Shown here one piece after another: positions 1 to 14,100 of a stretch of DNA of 64,000 nucleotides. Each line of letters starts with the position of its first letter. The stretch's first letter is position 1. Origin of the DNA: Luscinia megarhynchos (taxonomy: Eukaryota > Chordata > Aves > Passeriformes > Turdidae); NCBI GenBank assembly GCA_034336665.1, contig CM067570.1:19854502-19918501 (forward strand). Direction: 5' to 3'. The position numbers were made by a program, and so were the translations under genes. A model generated the notes under the pieces. The model did no database searches and was not told where the DNA came from. It saw only the letters and a program-made list of their open reading frames with translations.

Positions 1-330
1 CCTGTTGCTGCACATGGTTAGTTTATATCCATCTGTTCTTGTGCCAACACTGCTCTTTAATTTAAACATCTTCCTGAGCCTTTCCTTGAATCTTCCCCTT
101 CATGAAGGAATAGAGCTGTGCACCAGACTAAAATAAACCAAGCTCCTTTAGCCTATTCTCATAAGGTAAACTCTACATCCGTATTTTACCTGATGAGTCC
201 TATCCCTCCGCCTGTTCCTTTTATCTTGCTGAGGCCACCTTGCACACAGTCCTCCAAACTGGCTCTTACCTGTGCTTTAGCTAGTGGCAGTAAGATCCCC
301 CAATATAACAAAGGTGCATTATAATCCATG
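1..330. repeat. Possible old LINE fragment (CR1/L2/L3-like)
   Basis: The stretch around 110-250 reads like the diverged, reverse-oriented body of a CR1/L3-type LINE, with a run of the kind 'aagctcctttagcc' followed by 'ctcataaggtaaactctaca'. The resemblance is by eye only and the edges are uncertain. No open frame of note accompanies it. Confidence 0.25.
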
Positions 331-2046
331 GATACAGAGAGATATAGTTTGAACATGGTTTTGATGTTGCCATTACTGCCTGTGGGATTTCAAATTACAA
401 TACAATATTATATATTATAGCTTTCCTGGGTTTGAGTTACAGATTTGGGGATAAAACTGCAGATTCTATGACATGAAAATATTTTATTATATACTGTTGA
501 ATTGCCCTGTTCCAAATAAGGGATTAGGGGCACAGCAGGTGCCACCCCAAACTTGCCCAGCTAGCAAAAGTATCTTTAAAAGTAAAGCACATACTGTTAA
601 AAGCAGAACTTTTCACAGAGTGTGAGCCATGCAGAGACCAGAGATCTGTGTGCTGAGTATCCAAAAACCACATCAAATTGCTTGAGCAGAGCAGCAGTAG
701 ACAGCAGCCAGTCAGGTACATAGCAGTTCAATTTGTCTGTGGGCTAAAGATGAGGATGTTTGCGCAAAGGCAGGAGCAACAAACCTGAACTTATCCAGTA
801 CCAATGGCTGCTGTATCCAATCTGGACAGCCTGCCAAGGCTGCGGCTGCCGTCCCAGCACCGAGGCTGCCATGGCTGCTGCAAAGCAGGGGGCATCTGCA
901 GTAATCCCAAATCCTGCTGTTGAACCCACGTTCATGGCTCCTCACCTGCCCAACAACGTTTCTGTGCTGAGCAAAGTTCAGCTGAAACAGACCTGGTTTT
1001 ATCCTCGGCACAGTACACAAGTGCACTCTCCTGGATTGACTGTGCAGTATTTCAATGTGTAACTGTCTCCTGCACCACAGCCTACCTGTATTCCATGTTA
1101 CTCCAAAATCACAGCCACTGTGGTATTTCCTTCAGTGTGCTAAGAATGGTACTTGTATCTGTACAAAGTATGATTTTCAAAGGCTTGGAAGTCATTCAAA
1201 GCAAAATCAATTTACAGAGGAACCCTCAAAAGTACTTCTCAATTAGAGAGGTTTCCCTACCAAATTTCAGCTCCAACCATTCCACAGACACAGTCGATCC
1301 AAAAGAAAAGCAGGAATGTTATTTTAAGCGTGTGCACTTTGCACTCCATGGATACCCAGAAAATGGCTGAATTATTTATGAGAGAGTATTTTTTAATACG
1401 TAAAATCTTTAGGAAAAAATGGATCTAGAAAACATCAAGCATAAAAATGAAGGTTTCTAAAAATGTGGGTCAGAACTTGTAGATTCATTATGATCATCCA
1501 GGCTATGGCAACTTTAAGTAAAATATCCTTAAAATTTGAATCTAAATATTTTGATGTTTTATAAAATTTACGAATACCTGGAAAACAATTTCTTAAAATG
1601 CTTAAATACATTATGGTGAATGTACTGGGCAATTATAAGACTTAATATCCTTTATTTTATAAATAAAGGGGGAAAGTAATGGTGTGGTTTAAGGGACTGA
1701 AAGCATTGAATCAAGACATTTCTATAGCAGCTACTGAAACGATGCCATGGGAAATTGGTGTCTTTGAGAAAGTAGATATGGAAAAAAGAACAGAAAGGAA
1801 GTAGACAGGATTTTAGGTTTTATAGGAACCTCTGAGTGCTCATTTGTACTGCATGCTTTATTTAAAATATATATTTTTTAAAGCAGTCCATGTATCAATA
1901 AAGTATATCAGACAATATTGCATTCTGTATCAAAGCAGCATGTTTGAAACATCCAGTATTTCATTGAAGCTTGACTGCAATCACATTCAGTAAATATGAG
2001 AAACTGTCTTTGCTTTTTTAACAGGATGTTATGTTTGATATTTTAG
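331..2046. other. METAP1D intron, left part (no gene seen)
   Basis: AT-rich DNA before the first readable METAP1D exon. I looked for the exon encoding the conserved helix that normally precedes the VGMTTEE segment and did not find it, so the upstream exons are probably left of the window. A polypyrimidine stretch and AG acceptor end the intron at 2046. Confidence 0.5.
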
Positions 2047-2195
2047 GTTGGCATGACAACTGAAGAAATAGATTCCATTGTTCATCATGAAATAATCAGA
2101 CAGAATGCCTATCCATCACCTCTGGGCTATGGAGGTTTTCCAAAATCTGTTTGTACTTCTGTAAACAACGTGGTATGTCATGGTATTCCTGACAG
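2047..2195 (+). CDS. METAP1D: METAP1D exon (VGMTTEE ... CHGIPD)
   Basis: Acceptor 'ttttag' precedes GTT GGC ATG (V G M). The exon encodes [17 protein letters not shown], then [17 protein letters not shown] and the CHGIPD active-site motif. It ends in phase 2 at GAC AG before donor gtattt. It is the first METAP1D exon visible in the window. Confidence 0.93.
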
Positions 2196-5100
2196 GTATT
2201 TCCTCAATAATGTACATTTTGCAACTGAAAATTAAAATGTTAAATTGAAATTAATAAATTGTATTTAATATTGAATATACTTCAGCTTAACTAAATGTTG
2301 TACTTTAACGCATTGTAGATGCAGAACATATTATCCTATGATCCTGATAGCTGTTACAGAAGTATATGTGAAATAGGAAAAAAAGACATTATTTTATTTT
2401 TCTAGACACTTAGAGAAAAATAGCATATTATATTTTGAATTTAGTTTGTGTGGGGAAAAAAACCAGTATCGTCTGATTTTTTGTTCATCCAGCAAAATAA
2501 GTATAGGCTAAGGAATAAATATATTTGAATTTATGTGGGATATTTTTTTTATATTCTCAATACATTCAGCTGCTCACAAAGTAAAATATGAACCCTAGTG
2601 AGAGAAAAAGAATAAATATAATGGTAGATTTTTCAGGTGTTGATATGTTTTTCTGGTAGTTGTTTCTCATTATTTTATATTCAGCTACACTTGTTCTCTA
2701 AATAGTCAGAGCTGAACATTAAAAATGGTTATTCTGTTTGCTTCTGCCTTCCTCCATCACAAAATATCTACCCCTTGATTTTTTATGTATGTGTCATTAG
2801 GTGTTTATTCTTATATTCCCTTTGTTAGGAACTGTCTGTCACCATTCTTTTTTTTTTCTGTTTATGTTTCAGTCGACCTCTTCAGGATGGAGATATTATC
2901 AACATTGATGTCACGGTGAGTAATTCATATAAAAAATAGTCTTTGATCAACTTTAGAATCACTAGTAGCAACAGGAAGAATAGTGGATTGGAGATGGGGG
3001 ATGCACAGATGGATGTGCTGTTTACTTCTGAGCCAAGGCACAAGCAGCTGGTTTCCTTTTTTGTTTTTAACTGTGTGTTTATTCCAGCTAGACCCAGGTC
3101 TGACTTGAATTTAGGACTGGAATCAGATGCACTGAGATCAATGTTGGCCTAAGTGAAATGTCAACCCAATCCTGCTATGTGTCATGTTTTTGAGAAGGTG
3201 TAATTGTTATTGATCCACTGTGTAGTTAATGCAGAGCACCACAGTACTGGGCAGCAGCTGAAGATAGATATGTATGAGATGAGCTAACATGAAGAAAGCC
3301 AGCATTTTTCCTTCACTCTGCCAAGATTGATCTTCCTCTTCCTGCTGATTTTGAGTGGGGCCTGACATTATCTTACTCTGTCATTAGAGGCTGCATTGGC
3401 CTGGGTATGTCAGTCTATTTGGACAGCAACTCTTTTGCTAGCAGTGTTCCCTACATTTATTAAAATCCCCGAAGGTAGTGTTGTGTTCCATTTCTGGTAT
3501 AGAAGCCCTGAGCCTTTTGAGCAGAAACAGAAATAGTGTGCTATAACTGTGACTTAATATTTCCAGGGAATGATCAATTATAGCTATTTAAATAAACACA
3601 GGCTGGGTTTTCATAGGAGCAAGAAAGAGCAGGAACTGGAAAATAATTCTAATTTCATTTATTAAAAAAATATATATTTGTGTCTTGCATAAGTTTTTTC
3701 TCTTTTTGCTGTGCATGTTTTTATTTTTCTGAAGTGCTGTTTATTTCTAGTATGAACACAGAGGTTTTTTGAATCCCACCATTATTTTGCAATAATATGT
3801 CACATACAAGGGAGTAGAATCTCATAAAAACAAGCTTTTTAAATCCTTAAAGGACCTATTGGTAACTTGATAATATTTTCATACTGGCAGAGTAAAGAAA
3901 TATTCAGCAGACCTACCTCTGAGCATGAGATACAAGCTTTCTAAATTTTTTTTTCTATTAAAATTAGGGTCAATGACCTTTTTCCCCATTATATACTCAC
4001 ATGTGATCCAGAACTGGATTAGGTTTGGCTTGGGTTTTTGATCTTTTAAAAATTCTTTCCCATCTCCGTACTTTCTAATTGCATAATTCTGACTATCAGG
4101 TTTACACAATGCAATCTAGCATTTTTAAACTCTATTTTTTGCCTTCATTTTTACTTGGATGAACAGATGTCGCTTTGCTCTGTTTATCGAACTAAATCAG
4201 TTTGCAACAACTAAGGATTTAAATCATATTTCTTTGTACCTCCTTAAGGTTGATTTTACTTTTTGTTCAGTCTGTCAGGATAATAATGATACCTTAGATT
4301 AGAAAAAAATTATAGACTCATATCACAGACACTTTCCATGATAAACTAAATGAAACATTTTTTATATTAACATAGTATGTATATCTTGTCCACTCTGCTT
4401 CACAAATGTCTGACTAAAAGTAACTGGTCTTTTTGCTGACATATGTTTATTTGCTTTTAATTTGCTCTCATAAAATAAAATAAATCTTGACATTTCTGTG
4501 AATGTGAAGATTCCTGCAAGGATGAGAATTGCTGACTATCTTTGTAAGATTCTTTTTATCATTTAAAACTGAACTGTGCTGTGTGTGGTAATTGCTTAGT
4601 CCAAAACAGCTGAGGAGAAAATACTACTTTTTAGCATTATTAACTGATCTCTTAGCTTATTTTTAATGAGCAAAACTGGGACATTTCACAGCTGGACAGA
4701 ATAAAAATCAAAGTAAATATTGCACAACAAATTGTTTATAATTGTGTACAGGTTATATAAAGTAATTAAATAATAGTTGGGTTGTTAAGTATAAATATCT
4801 AGCACTATGTACAAATTATCTGAACAAAAAAATCCATTTTAGCTCAATTAAGATGGTAGCACTTCATAGATGAAATACAAATTTTATAGGCTTGAAACAT
4901 GTAGGCTTGAAAATGTGTTTTAGTATAGAGACAATAGTGTTATCCATTACTGGATCCTCAGCATAGTGCAATTTTCAGCCTATTGTTACCAGGTTAATGT
5001 TTCTTACAACTTGGTTCTTTCACTGAATTTTAAGGAAATAGTATGTTACAGTTGCTGTAGTTGTAGTTTATTAACGTCAGAAATATGTATTGTAGCTGAT

Positions 5101-8100
5101 GGGCTGCAGTAAATATTATTATTCAGTTTGTTGTTGGGTTTTTTGTTGTTGTTTGTTGGGTTTTTTTTCTTTAACTCTCCTATGTTTTAAATCTGTGTTT
5201 GCTTTTCCTGGATGATGATGTTTATGTTGGGGGTTTGTGTGCTTTACTTGCTAGAGCTAAAAACAAACTAGTTCAGTTTAAGTATGAACTATCTACTTTA
5301 AAACTAGACCAATGGGCATTAAATTTAAAAAAAAAAATAAACGATTTTGTGCTAGTCTGAACTGGCAGAGGAAGGAGTAGAGCAGAGGATTCCAGCTGCT
5401 TTTTACCAGAACAGTGGCAAACACAGTTGGGCCTTTGCTGGCACTCACCTTTCCTTAAAATACACCTTGTTCCTTATGGCTTGCATTTTCTTTATATCTC
5501 AGCCTGAGGACAAACCTGGCCTTGAGATAAACTGTCTGTAGCATGGGGTTCTTGGGGTTGTGGGGTTTTTTTTTAGTTTGGAATCAACCAAAAAGAATGT
5601 GAGTCTGTCTTTCACAAATAGCTTGCCAGTGGCAAAAGTTCAGTGGTTCGATCTCGGTGAGTAATTAGTTGTAGAAGGATAGTTGCCCACTGTTTGGGGG
5701 AGAAAAAATGTTTTAGAAGATCAAAACTGTGCACCATTATAATTTGTCTTTCTGTAGGGAAATATCACTTGGTCTTACAATTATGGGCCTGCCTGCCATG
5801 TGCAGAGCTGCAAACCCCATTTTAATAACATGTTGCAGAACACCATAGTGCATAGCCAGGATTACTTGTGCTCAGCTGAGAATTTCGGGAGGGTTAACAT
5901 TTAAAACCTATGAAATGTCAAAAAGGAAAGAAAAAGAAAAAAAAATTACGTAATTAATTCAACAGCATGTTTCATTTTCAGAACATGAAATTTTTCAGTG
6001 CCACAGCAGTACATTTATTCTCTCAAAATTCATCTCTAGAAATCAGAAGTAAAATCCAATGTTAATGCCACATTGTAGCTTAAAAACGAGATTAAAGAAA
6101 ACCTGCAAGAGCTACAGTGGATTTGGTCCATGCTTTCCATAGGGTTTACTCTTGCTGTTGGTAGCAGGCTATGACTCTCACCTCAGAGCTCCAGCAGGGG
6201 CTGACTGCAGGCATTCACTTCCCTGCCAGCCACCAACAGGTTCCCCATGCCCATGGCCAGTGCTGGGGCTCAGTCCCTGCCCCTCTGGGGTGCCAGCAGG
6301 TCCTGGGCTGCAGGGGGCCAGCATGGGTGGGCACCTGCCAGCCCCCAGAGCCTGCTTCAGCCCATTCACAGCCCCCACCCATCTCACAGACAGCCCAGTT
6401 ATCCTCGTGTCCTATAGCTGAGCAGTGTCACTGCCTGGTGCACTGCTAGGCACCAATGCACAGTTTCTGCTTTTCTTGAATTTTTAATTGGCGTCATTGG
6501 CAACCCTTAGGCACCTTGCAGTCTTTCAAGGTTTATTTTGGGTTTTTTCCCCTCTGCAATGTTTTGCTTTTCCAGTCTTGCAAATATAACTTACCTGTCT
6601 ATCTGTTGCAATATACAGCTTGTTCCTAGAAATAATAGATTTAATTAATACTACGATTTGTTTCTGGATGCAAAATGAGAAAATGTCTTTATATTTCTGC
6701 ATATGTTTAGGTGTATTACAATGGCTACCATGGTGACACTTCTGAAACCTTTTTGGTGGGCAATGTGGATAAATCTGGTGAAAAGTTAGTGGAGGTTGCC
6801 AGGAAATGTAGAGATGAAGCAATTGCAGCTTGCAGACCAGGGGCTCCCTTCTCTGTAATTGGAAACACAATCAGGTAAGCCTTATATTGACAAGTAAAAG
6901 GAGGGCTGGCAAATGGGACAAAGGTTATTGGTGGTTTGGTATAAAGCTGATGACATGTTTTATGATTCAAAACCATCATTTCAGTCTGATATCAGTATGT
7001 GAACTGCCAAGCTATAATGTTGTTCCTTGGGTAAGAGGTATTTTTTTTTAAAGTGAATTACACTAGGGTCAGCAAAGATAACTAGAAAAAGACAAAGATA
7101 TTCATAAAGTAGATTTAAATTAACAGATGTAATTTGCAGTGGGCTTTTGTCTATTTTTTATTTGTGTGTGACACTAGAGCACATATGTCTAACAGTATAA
7201 GACAGCTAGAAACCATTGTTTTCATTGAATGTTACAAAGGAATTAGTCAACATAAATAAGCTCTTTGTTTAAAAACTACGAAAATATTTAACTCGAGAGC
7301 TTCTGATCTTACAAAGAGCAGTGGCTGCTAACGTCACAGGGAAAAAAGAGCTGACATTCAGAGATTTTTCCCTATTTTGCATCTCTTCTAGCCTTCACAT
7401 AAATGCGGTCATGACTCTTCTGCTGATGGCTTTAAATAAAAATGCGTCTTAGTTTTTTGAGGGTACCTATGGATTATTTTAAAATGTTTGCCAAAAGAAA
7501 GAAATAGACATATATCATATACATTTCATTAAGCAATACTTCTTCGGACTGCTAATGGTCCCAACAAGCTATTGAATTCATTCTGATTACTTAAAAGCTG
7601 CAAGGCTTAGTCATCTTGAAAGGATGCTGCCTTTTTTTTCTTTGTAAATCTTCAAATACTTTAAGAAAAAAAGAGAACGACAAAATATCAGTTAGATGTA
7701 TTTATAGCTTTAAAAATATTGTAACAGAGTCTGAATCAAACTTTAGTAAAACCTCTTTGGGTTATATCTGAGAAGCTTTTATTGAAGACTTTGTATAAAA
7801 TTGTGTTTTTGACAGTTTTAAATTATAGGCTAACTAGCCTGGAGAAAAAGGATAGTGTCTTTCTGTTCTTTCATAGGAAATGTTGAATCAGACCCCTACT
7901 GGGAAAAGAAATTTAATGCATATCTCACTATCTTACTGTCCATGAATATAATAGAAGTGAATTCAAAATGTAGTTTTATTTTTGCAAATGGGATGAGTCG
8001 ATAGATGCACCTCATATTTTTGAACACCTAGGGTTCAACAAATTTACTGGTGGTGCTCTTGCATTTTAACAAAATTTATTCTTGAGTAGAAGGGGGCACA

Positions 8101-11100
8101 GAACACTGGATTCTTATTCAAGCATTCTATCGAGCTCTGCATTCATGGCTGTGTCTAAAGGGCATGTCAGCCTTTGATTCTCTCTGAGAGGTAATTATCC
8201 TTTTCCTGTCACGGAACAACAAATGATAGCTAACTACAGAGGCACATTTGCAGTAGTCACATTCATCAACTGCAGAAAAAAAATTCAATTTAATTGTGCA
8301 ACACAGCTGCACATAGGCTTTTTGAGCATTTCTGTTGTTCTCCCTGTCTTGCTATTCCTCCCTCCAGATCTATTTTTTAAACTTTTTTTTTCTGGTTATT
8401 TTTTCTCCCTTTTTGTCTCTTCTTCCATTTTTACTCTCTGTACTTTCTTGTTAAAGTAATTTTCTTTTGTGGCTCTCATTCTTTTTTCCCCATTGAAGGC
8501 TATGAATGTAGAAAATTATCACAATTACTCATATAATTGAGCCTCTTTGTAGCAAGTGCAACTCCAGTAGCCTTTCTCCATCATGAAAATGGTTTCATTA
8601 TAGGGTTTTTCATATTCTCTGACACCATCTACACAGAGGAACAGGCGTGCAGATGAGATGTACTAGGAACAGGGTAGATCAGTAAGGTCACAGTAGGAAT
8701 AATTAGCTCTGCTATGGAAAGAGCATCTAGGCCTTTTACTGCTACATAAATGTACTGTCCATGGCTTTTAGTCACAAAAAAACTTACTAACAAATGGAGC
8801 TCCCGCCTACTACTTTGAAAAAAAGATTTGTATCAACACTACAATTTTCCATCATTAAGACTAATAACACAGAGCCTAGTATACATCAAGGGGAATAAAA
8901 AGAAAAATCTCACATTCAAGTGGCGGCTGGGTGCTGACCTTTGTTCCCTTTTTTTGTGTTCAACTTAACTCTTTACAAAAAAGAGCCACACGCCACACCA
9001 ACATGCAGGTGAACTCCAGCTAGTGCTAGCAAAGCATGGCATTCAGTTGGAAAATCTGATAAATCTCCATGCAGGATAATGCATTTCATTACGGATTCAC
9101 TACATTAATTCTAGCTGTTTTTAAAAAAAAATAAAGAAGAAGAAGGAAAAGAACAGAGTTGAATGTGACATTGGATTTTTGCTCTGTTGTTACAGAGGTC
9201 AGTTTACTTGCTAAATGTAAACATATAGTCAGTGTCCCCTTTGCAAAGCAGATTAATTGAAGCCAGTAGCTGTTCAAAACCGCATATGAAATTGCAGGTC
9301 ATTAACTTTATTTCCCAAGATTTTATCGTGTTGACGATTTAAATGTGCTGATTTGTTTAGAGCTACTTTAACACTCCCTCTACTGAAAGCTCACCTTGGC
9401 TTGGTGAAGCTGTGTATTTCAGGTTATTTGTCATTTGACATTTACTTGCAGACAGACATGTAATACATATATATATATATACATATATACATCAAAATCT
9501 CAAGTTTCACAAGAGTTAGATATTATGAATGCCTGGGAACAAGGACCTACAAGCTGAAAACATTTAGGTCCATCAGAGTGGAAATGTGTCTAGGTTTCTT
9601 TCATTAGTTTTTCTATAAAGGCGCTCCAGTCATATGCTGAATGCATCTTATGCACAAATAATGAGAATATTTCCTTTCTACAGAATGTCTCAGAGTAATT
9701 ATATCTCAGAGTAAGTTTGTAGTCAATATTCTAACATGGTCTTTGTTATGGAAGCTCAATAGCTGACACTGAGTATTTCATTGACAGCAGTTCATTCTCC
9801 CATCGGCTACAAGTTACAAATAAAAGATTGCATGGATTCATGAGTTACTTTGCTTAGAAAAATTTGGGTCTTTGCTAATCTCTTTCTACTGGAAGGCATA
9901 TCAAAAGTATTGATCAGTTCCAGTGTAAATGGAATTGGTCCCTATGGTTCATTTTATTCTACCATTTCTGATGTTTACTGATAAAAATGTGTCTAGTTTG
10001 AAAACTGCTTTTTAGACAGTGAGTCAAAGTGCATGAAATTGTTATGAGTGTAGAGAGCTAAAGAACTTAAAAGTAATGTTGTTAAATAAACCAAATTTCA
10101 ACTCCCACAAAAAAATAGTAGTGATGAAAGTATTAATAAATGGTTTAAAATGTTTAACTCATAAGTATATGTTTTGATATTAATTTAGAACAATATAAAG
10201 CAGATTTTAAAAAAAATCTGTTTCTATCAGATTATGCACATTTAAACAATAAGTGGCTCAGGCAAAATAAGTCATTTTAATGTCATCTGTGATAGATTTT
10301 CCTTGACAGCTACTGTAAATTACAATTACACTGCTTCTCTCTGCACTTGAAAGTAAGCATTGCAATAAATTATCTTTTATTTCAATCCATCATGTCTGCT
10401 TTCAGAAACAGAGAACCTCAAATAAAAGTTCAGCACTATTGTAAGAAAAATACAGTAATTTGTGTTCCAGTTTGAAACTAAACTGTACCTTTCTTTCAAA
10501 AAACAGTTGTTGTCTTTCAAAAATATTGCTAATTATACCTCAGCATTTATTGTCATTATAGGGAATCCCTGAACTTATGCATTCCCTCGGTCTAGGATTA
10601 CTATATAAAAATAAATTTTAAAAAAGCTTGAATATTTTCCCTGGTGAATTTTGTAATTTCTGAAATTAGATACTACGGTACTATTCAAAATAGATATTTT
10701 TATGATAAATAAATATAGTTTAGGATGAGTCTGGTTTCAATACTTAAAAACAAAAGTATTCCGTTCAGTGGCCATCTTGCTATTATTACAGCTAAGACAA
10801 ACTTGATTATTTCTAATTTAAAAAAAAAATCAGATCCCTACATAAGAACACAATTATCATGGGGCTGTTACCAGTTTCAGTGTTTCTCAAGTATATTCAT
10901 TGCCAAGAAGTATAACACAAATTTGTTTAACAACTTCAACCATTCATGTCACGCTGCTCTGCAGGATAAAGTTTCATCCCTGGAAAGAGAAACTGGCACT
11001 ATGGGAGAAGCATCCCTGGCTGAGGATCAGTTCACCACGATGCTCATCCTTGGCAGCAAAGTAGTCTGTCCAGTCAGTCAAATTCATTTTTTCCCTTGTG

Positions 11101-14100
11101 CCACCACAGAGCCCAGAGAAGCAGTAGCTATCAATGCTGAAAATAATTTCACTTTTTTTTTTAATGAGTGCTGAGAATACTAGACCAGACCTACCTTTTG
11201 GAAAAAGTGACAAAATCTGATAAAAAGAAAAGAAAATGCTCCTCTAGGTGCTCCTAGATGGTATCTGCACAGGACAGCCCCCTAAGGAAATTCTCTCAAC
11301 CTGCTTCTCATCTTAACAGGAGGGATTTATTACCCAAGAGCTCCTTTGAGGGGAAGCTTGACTATCAGGGAAAGCTTTCTAGAGAGTCAGTCCTGCCTGT
11401 TCCTCCTTTGTGGCAATTTCCCTGTTAGGCTGCTGTCAGGACAGCAATGCATGTCTCCACACTTATCCCTCCTTTCAGAGAATTAGCTGTTGTCTGGCAA
11501 CATGGGAAGAGGATGCTCAGATGGCAACTGACACCCATCCCTGCTGTCTCCACTCTCCGAAGCATGACACCACCATGTGACAGGCTCTGACAATGGCTTC
11601 AGGAGGATAGCCTGGCCCTCAGTGATGTTCCTTTACCAGCCACTGCTGGTCCATCCCAATGCCAGATACTTGGCCTGGCTTTGCCTTCACCAAAGGAAAA
11701 GCAGCACTGCAGCTACTCTTGACTCCGCAGCCACTGGGCTGGAACATGTGGCAGCAAAACATAAAATCAGCTACCAGGCTCGCTAAATAATTATGCATTT
11801 AATCCTGCCCAATTCACCTCTGCCCAAATATGCAGCAAAGATCAATATGTGTGATAATGAATGTTGTCACTGGGTATTTTTAACAGTGATTATTGTGAAG
11901 AGCCTTTTTTTTCCCCTCTTGATGCTGTCTTGTGAGGTGTACCTCTGTTGCCCCAGTATTTGCTCTGGAAATGATCTGCTGGGATGAGCCCCATCCATGG
12001 GAAACTGGCAGACTGGCCCATCCTTTCCCATGGTAGATGCCAGGCAGCCCAGCTCAGCCATGCCAACCTCTGCTTCCTGCCTTCACTGCTTTCCCACCTG
12101 CAATCAGGGCTCCTCCAGCTGTCTAAGCTTATGCTGCATGTGTGCAAGAAGCATCTGATGAAGTTGGGGGCTGCAATCTTGTAAGGTTGTCTTATGGGAA
12201 AGCTGCAAAGAAAGGCCGCCTCTGACAGGTCCTGAACTGGGCAGCGAGACAGTGAGACCAAAATGTTCCACTCCCTGGCATCTTGATTTTTTAGTCAGAT
12301 TCCACAGCCTGGTAATCCTGGAGATGGGAGAGGCTAACCAAGACCAATAGTTCAATTCACTCTTCTCAGAGCTGTTTCAAAGTTACAGCAAACATGTACA
12401 TCTGCAGAATTACTTTTGCAAGTTGTAGCTAGGATTAGCAGCTTTGTTTTGTTATGGAAGCTGGGTGTTTTATTGTGACTCCACAAGGATGTAAGAGCCA
12501 AAGTAAAGCTAGTAGTTGTGGAGAGTTCAGAAGGTCGTCATAGGACCTTCTGAAGTGCATGCAAATACTAAAACGAGATTGAAAGTGGCTGAGTTTCATA
12601 CCTGCAACTTATTTTCTGTGTGTCACTTCAGGTCTGTTGACCATGTTACATTTTATGTAGAGAGTCCCAAGGCTCTGTATGTGAACAAGAGGGAAGAAGG
12701 AGGGGCATGGTGTCTGTCAGGGTAGATATCAAAGCCCTGAGTTCCAGGATCCCGTCTTTTGATCACAGACAGTAACGACGTGAAGTACTGATGCTAACAG
12801 GGCTGTTTTCAAGCCGTTTGGCAAGAAAGTGTTAGACTTCACTATTGAGATGCATATGAACCATTTCTTTGACTGCATGAGGACTGGATACTGATGTAAC
12901 ACTGCCTTCTGTGTGCCCCGGTGTTTGTGCGCTCGGTGCCCAACATGCTGTTCCTGCTGCTACTGCCACCCTCCTTGGCAGCAGCTAAATGCTGAGGCTG
13001 GAGCTTCCTCTGCTCACTGGAAAGTATGTAGCCGTGGTGCTCAGAAGAATAGCTGCTCAGAGACAAACTATTTCTGTCTTGCTACAGAACATGAATTTTT
13101 CCAGAAAAAAAAATCCTGTAGTGGTGCAAAAAATAACCATGTTCTGTCAGTGGTCAGGGATGCCATGTAAGGACATCAGCAGAGCTGAACAGTTAATGTG
13201 TTTGTTTATGATTTGCAAAAAGACTGGCAGAAGAAGATGAAAGAAAAACTTATCAGGTGTTGATTGGATGGCTTCTCCCATCTCTCTTCAGGGAATCACT
13301 TCACTCGTATGGGAATCATTATCTGCATTGCTCTGGGTGTGGTCACTGAGATCTTGGATTTTGTGTATATTTCTGAGGAATCTGGCTTTCTAACTCCTCT
13401 CCATTCCCTGTACTTCTTGGCCTTCAGCAGCATCATAGCCAGCAGACCAAGTCTCTGACACAGATACGGGAGATATGATAGAAAGGCAGGGGAGAAAGTA
13501 TTTTCCATCTCTAGTAGAACTTCTCATTGCATAATCCTTCATTTTTTTTTCAAAATAATTGATGTATAAAGTTTATGTATATCTAAATGATTTATAAAGC
13601 CTGAGCTTTGAGTGCAAACAAATGAAGCCCCAGTTTCTAGCTTTATCAGTAATCCTCTTTGCCAGTACTTTGGAGTTTGGGGGTGGCTAAACCTGAAATT
13701 TCCATTCTTCTCCAGAGTTAATGAAGAAATGTGATGAGTCTTTATATCACGGCAATGGGTAGGTAAAAGCTAATACATGAATCCTGTTAAAACATGTTCT
13801 GAGGTCTGAACACTGCTGCATTATAACCAACTCCACTCTCTCACTGCTGTTTTACTGTGGTGGAGCAGCATGTCCCTCAATTGAGTGGCATTAAATTCTG
13901 GGACGATGACCCATGGTCACTGGAGCCAGCACTGCAGAGTCTGTGGAGCCTGATGTGCAAAATACTTCATACAGCAAGCTGAGGCCACTTTGCACCTGAA
14001 TAAAAGCTACCCCATGGGGATTAACAGGCTTTAATTTCTGCAGCAGCTTTACCTTTAGTTGAGTTTCTTAACTTTTTCAGCTTTCCACTTGTAGTGAAAC

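Noticed and set aside
1055..1370. Possible upstream METAP1D exon in overlapping frames at 1.1-1.4 kb
   Set aside because: The translations show none of the conserved METAP1D sequence expected before VGMTTEE, and no suitable splice-phase match is seen.
6152..6449. GC-richer patch with two overlapping 90-codon frames in a METAP1D intron
   Set aside because: No splice context matching METAP1D phases and no family resemblance; Pro/Gly-rich low-information translation.
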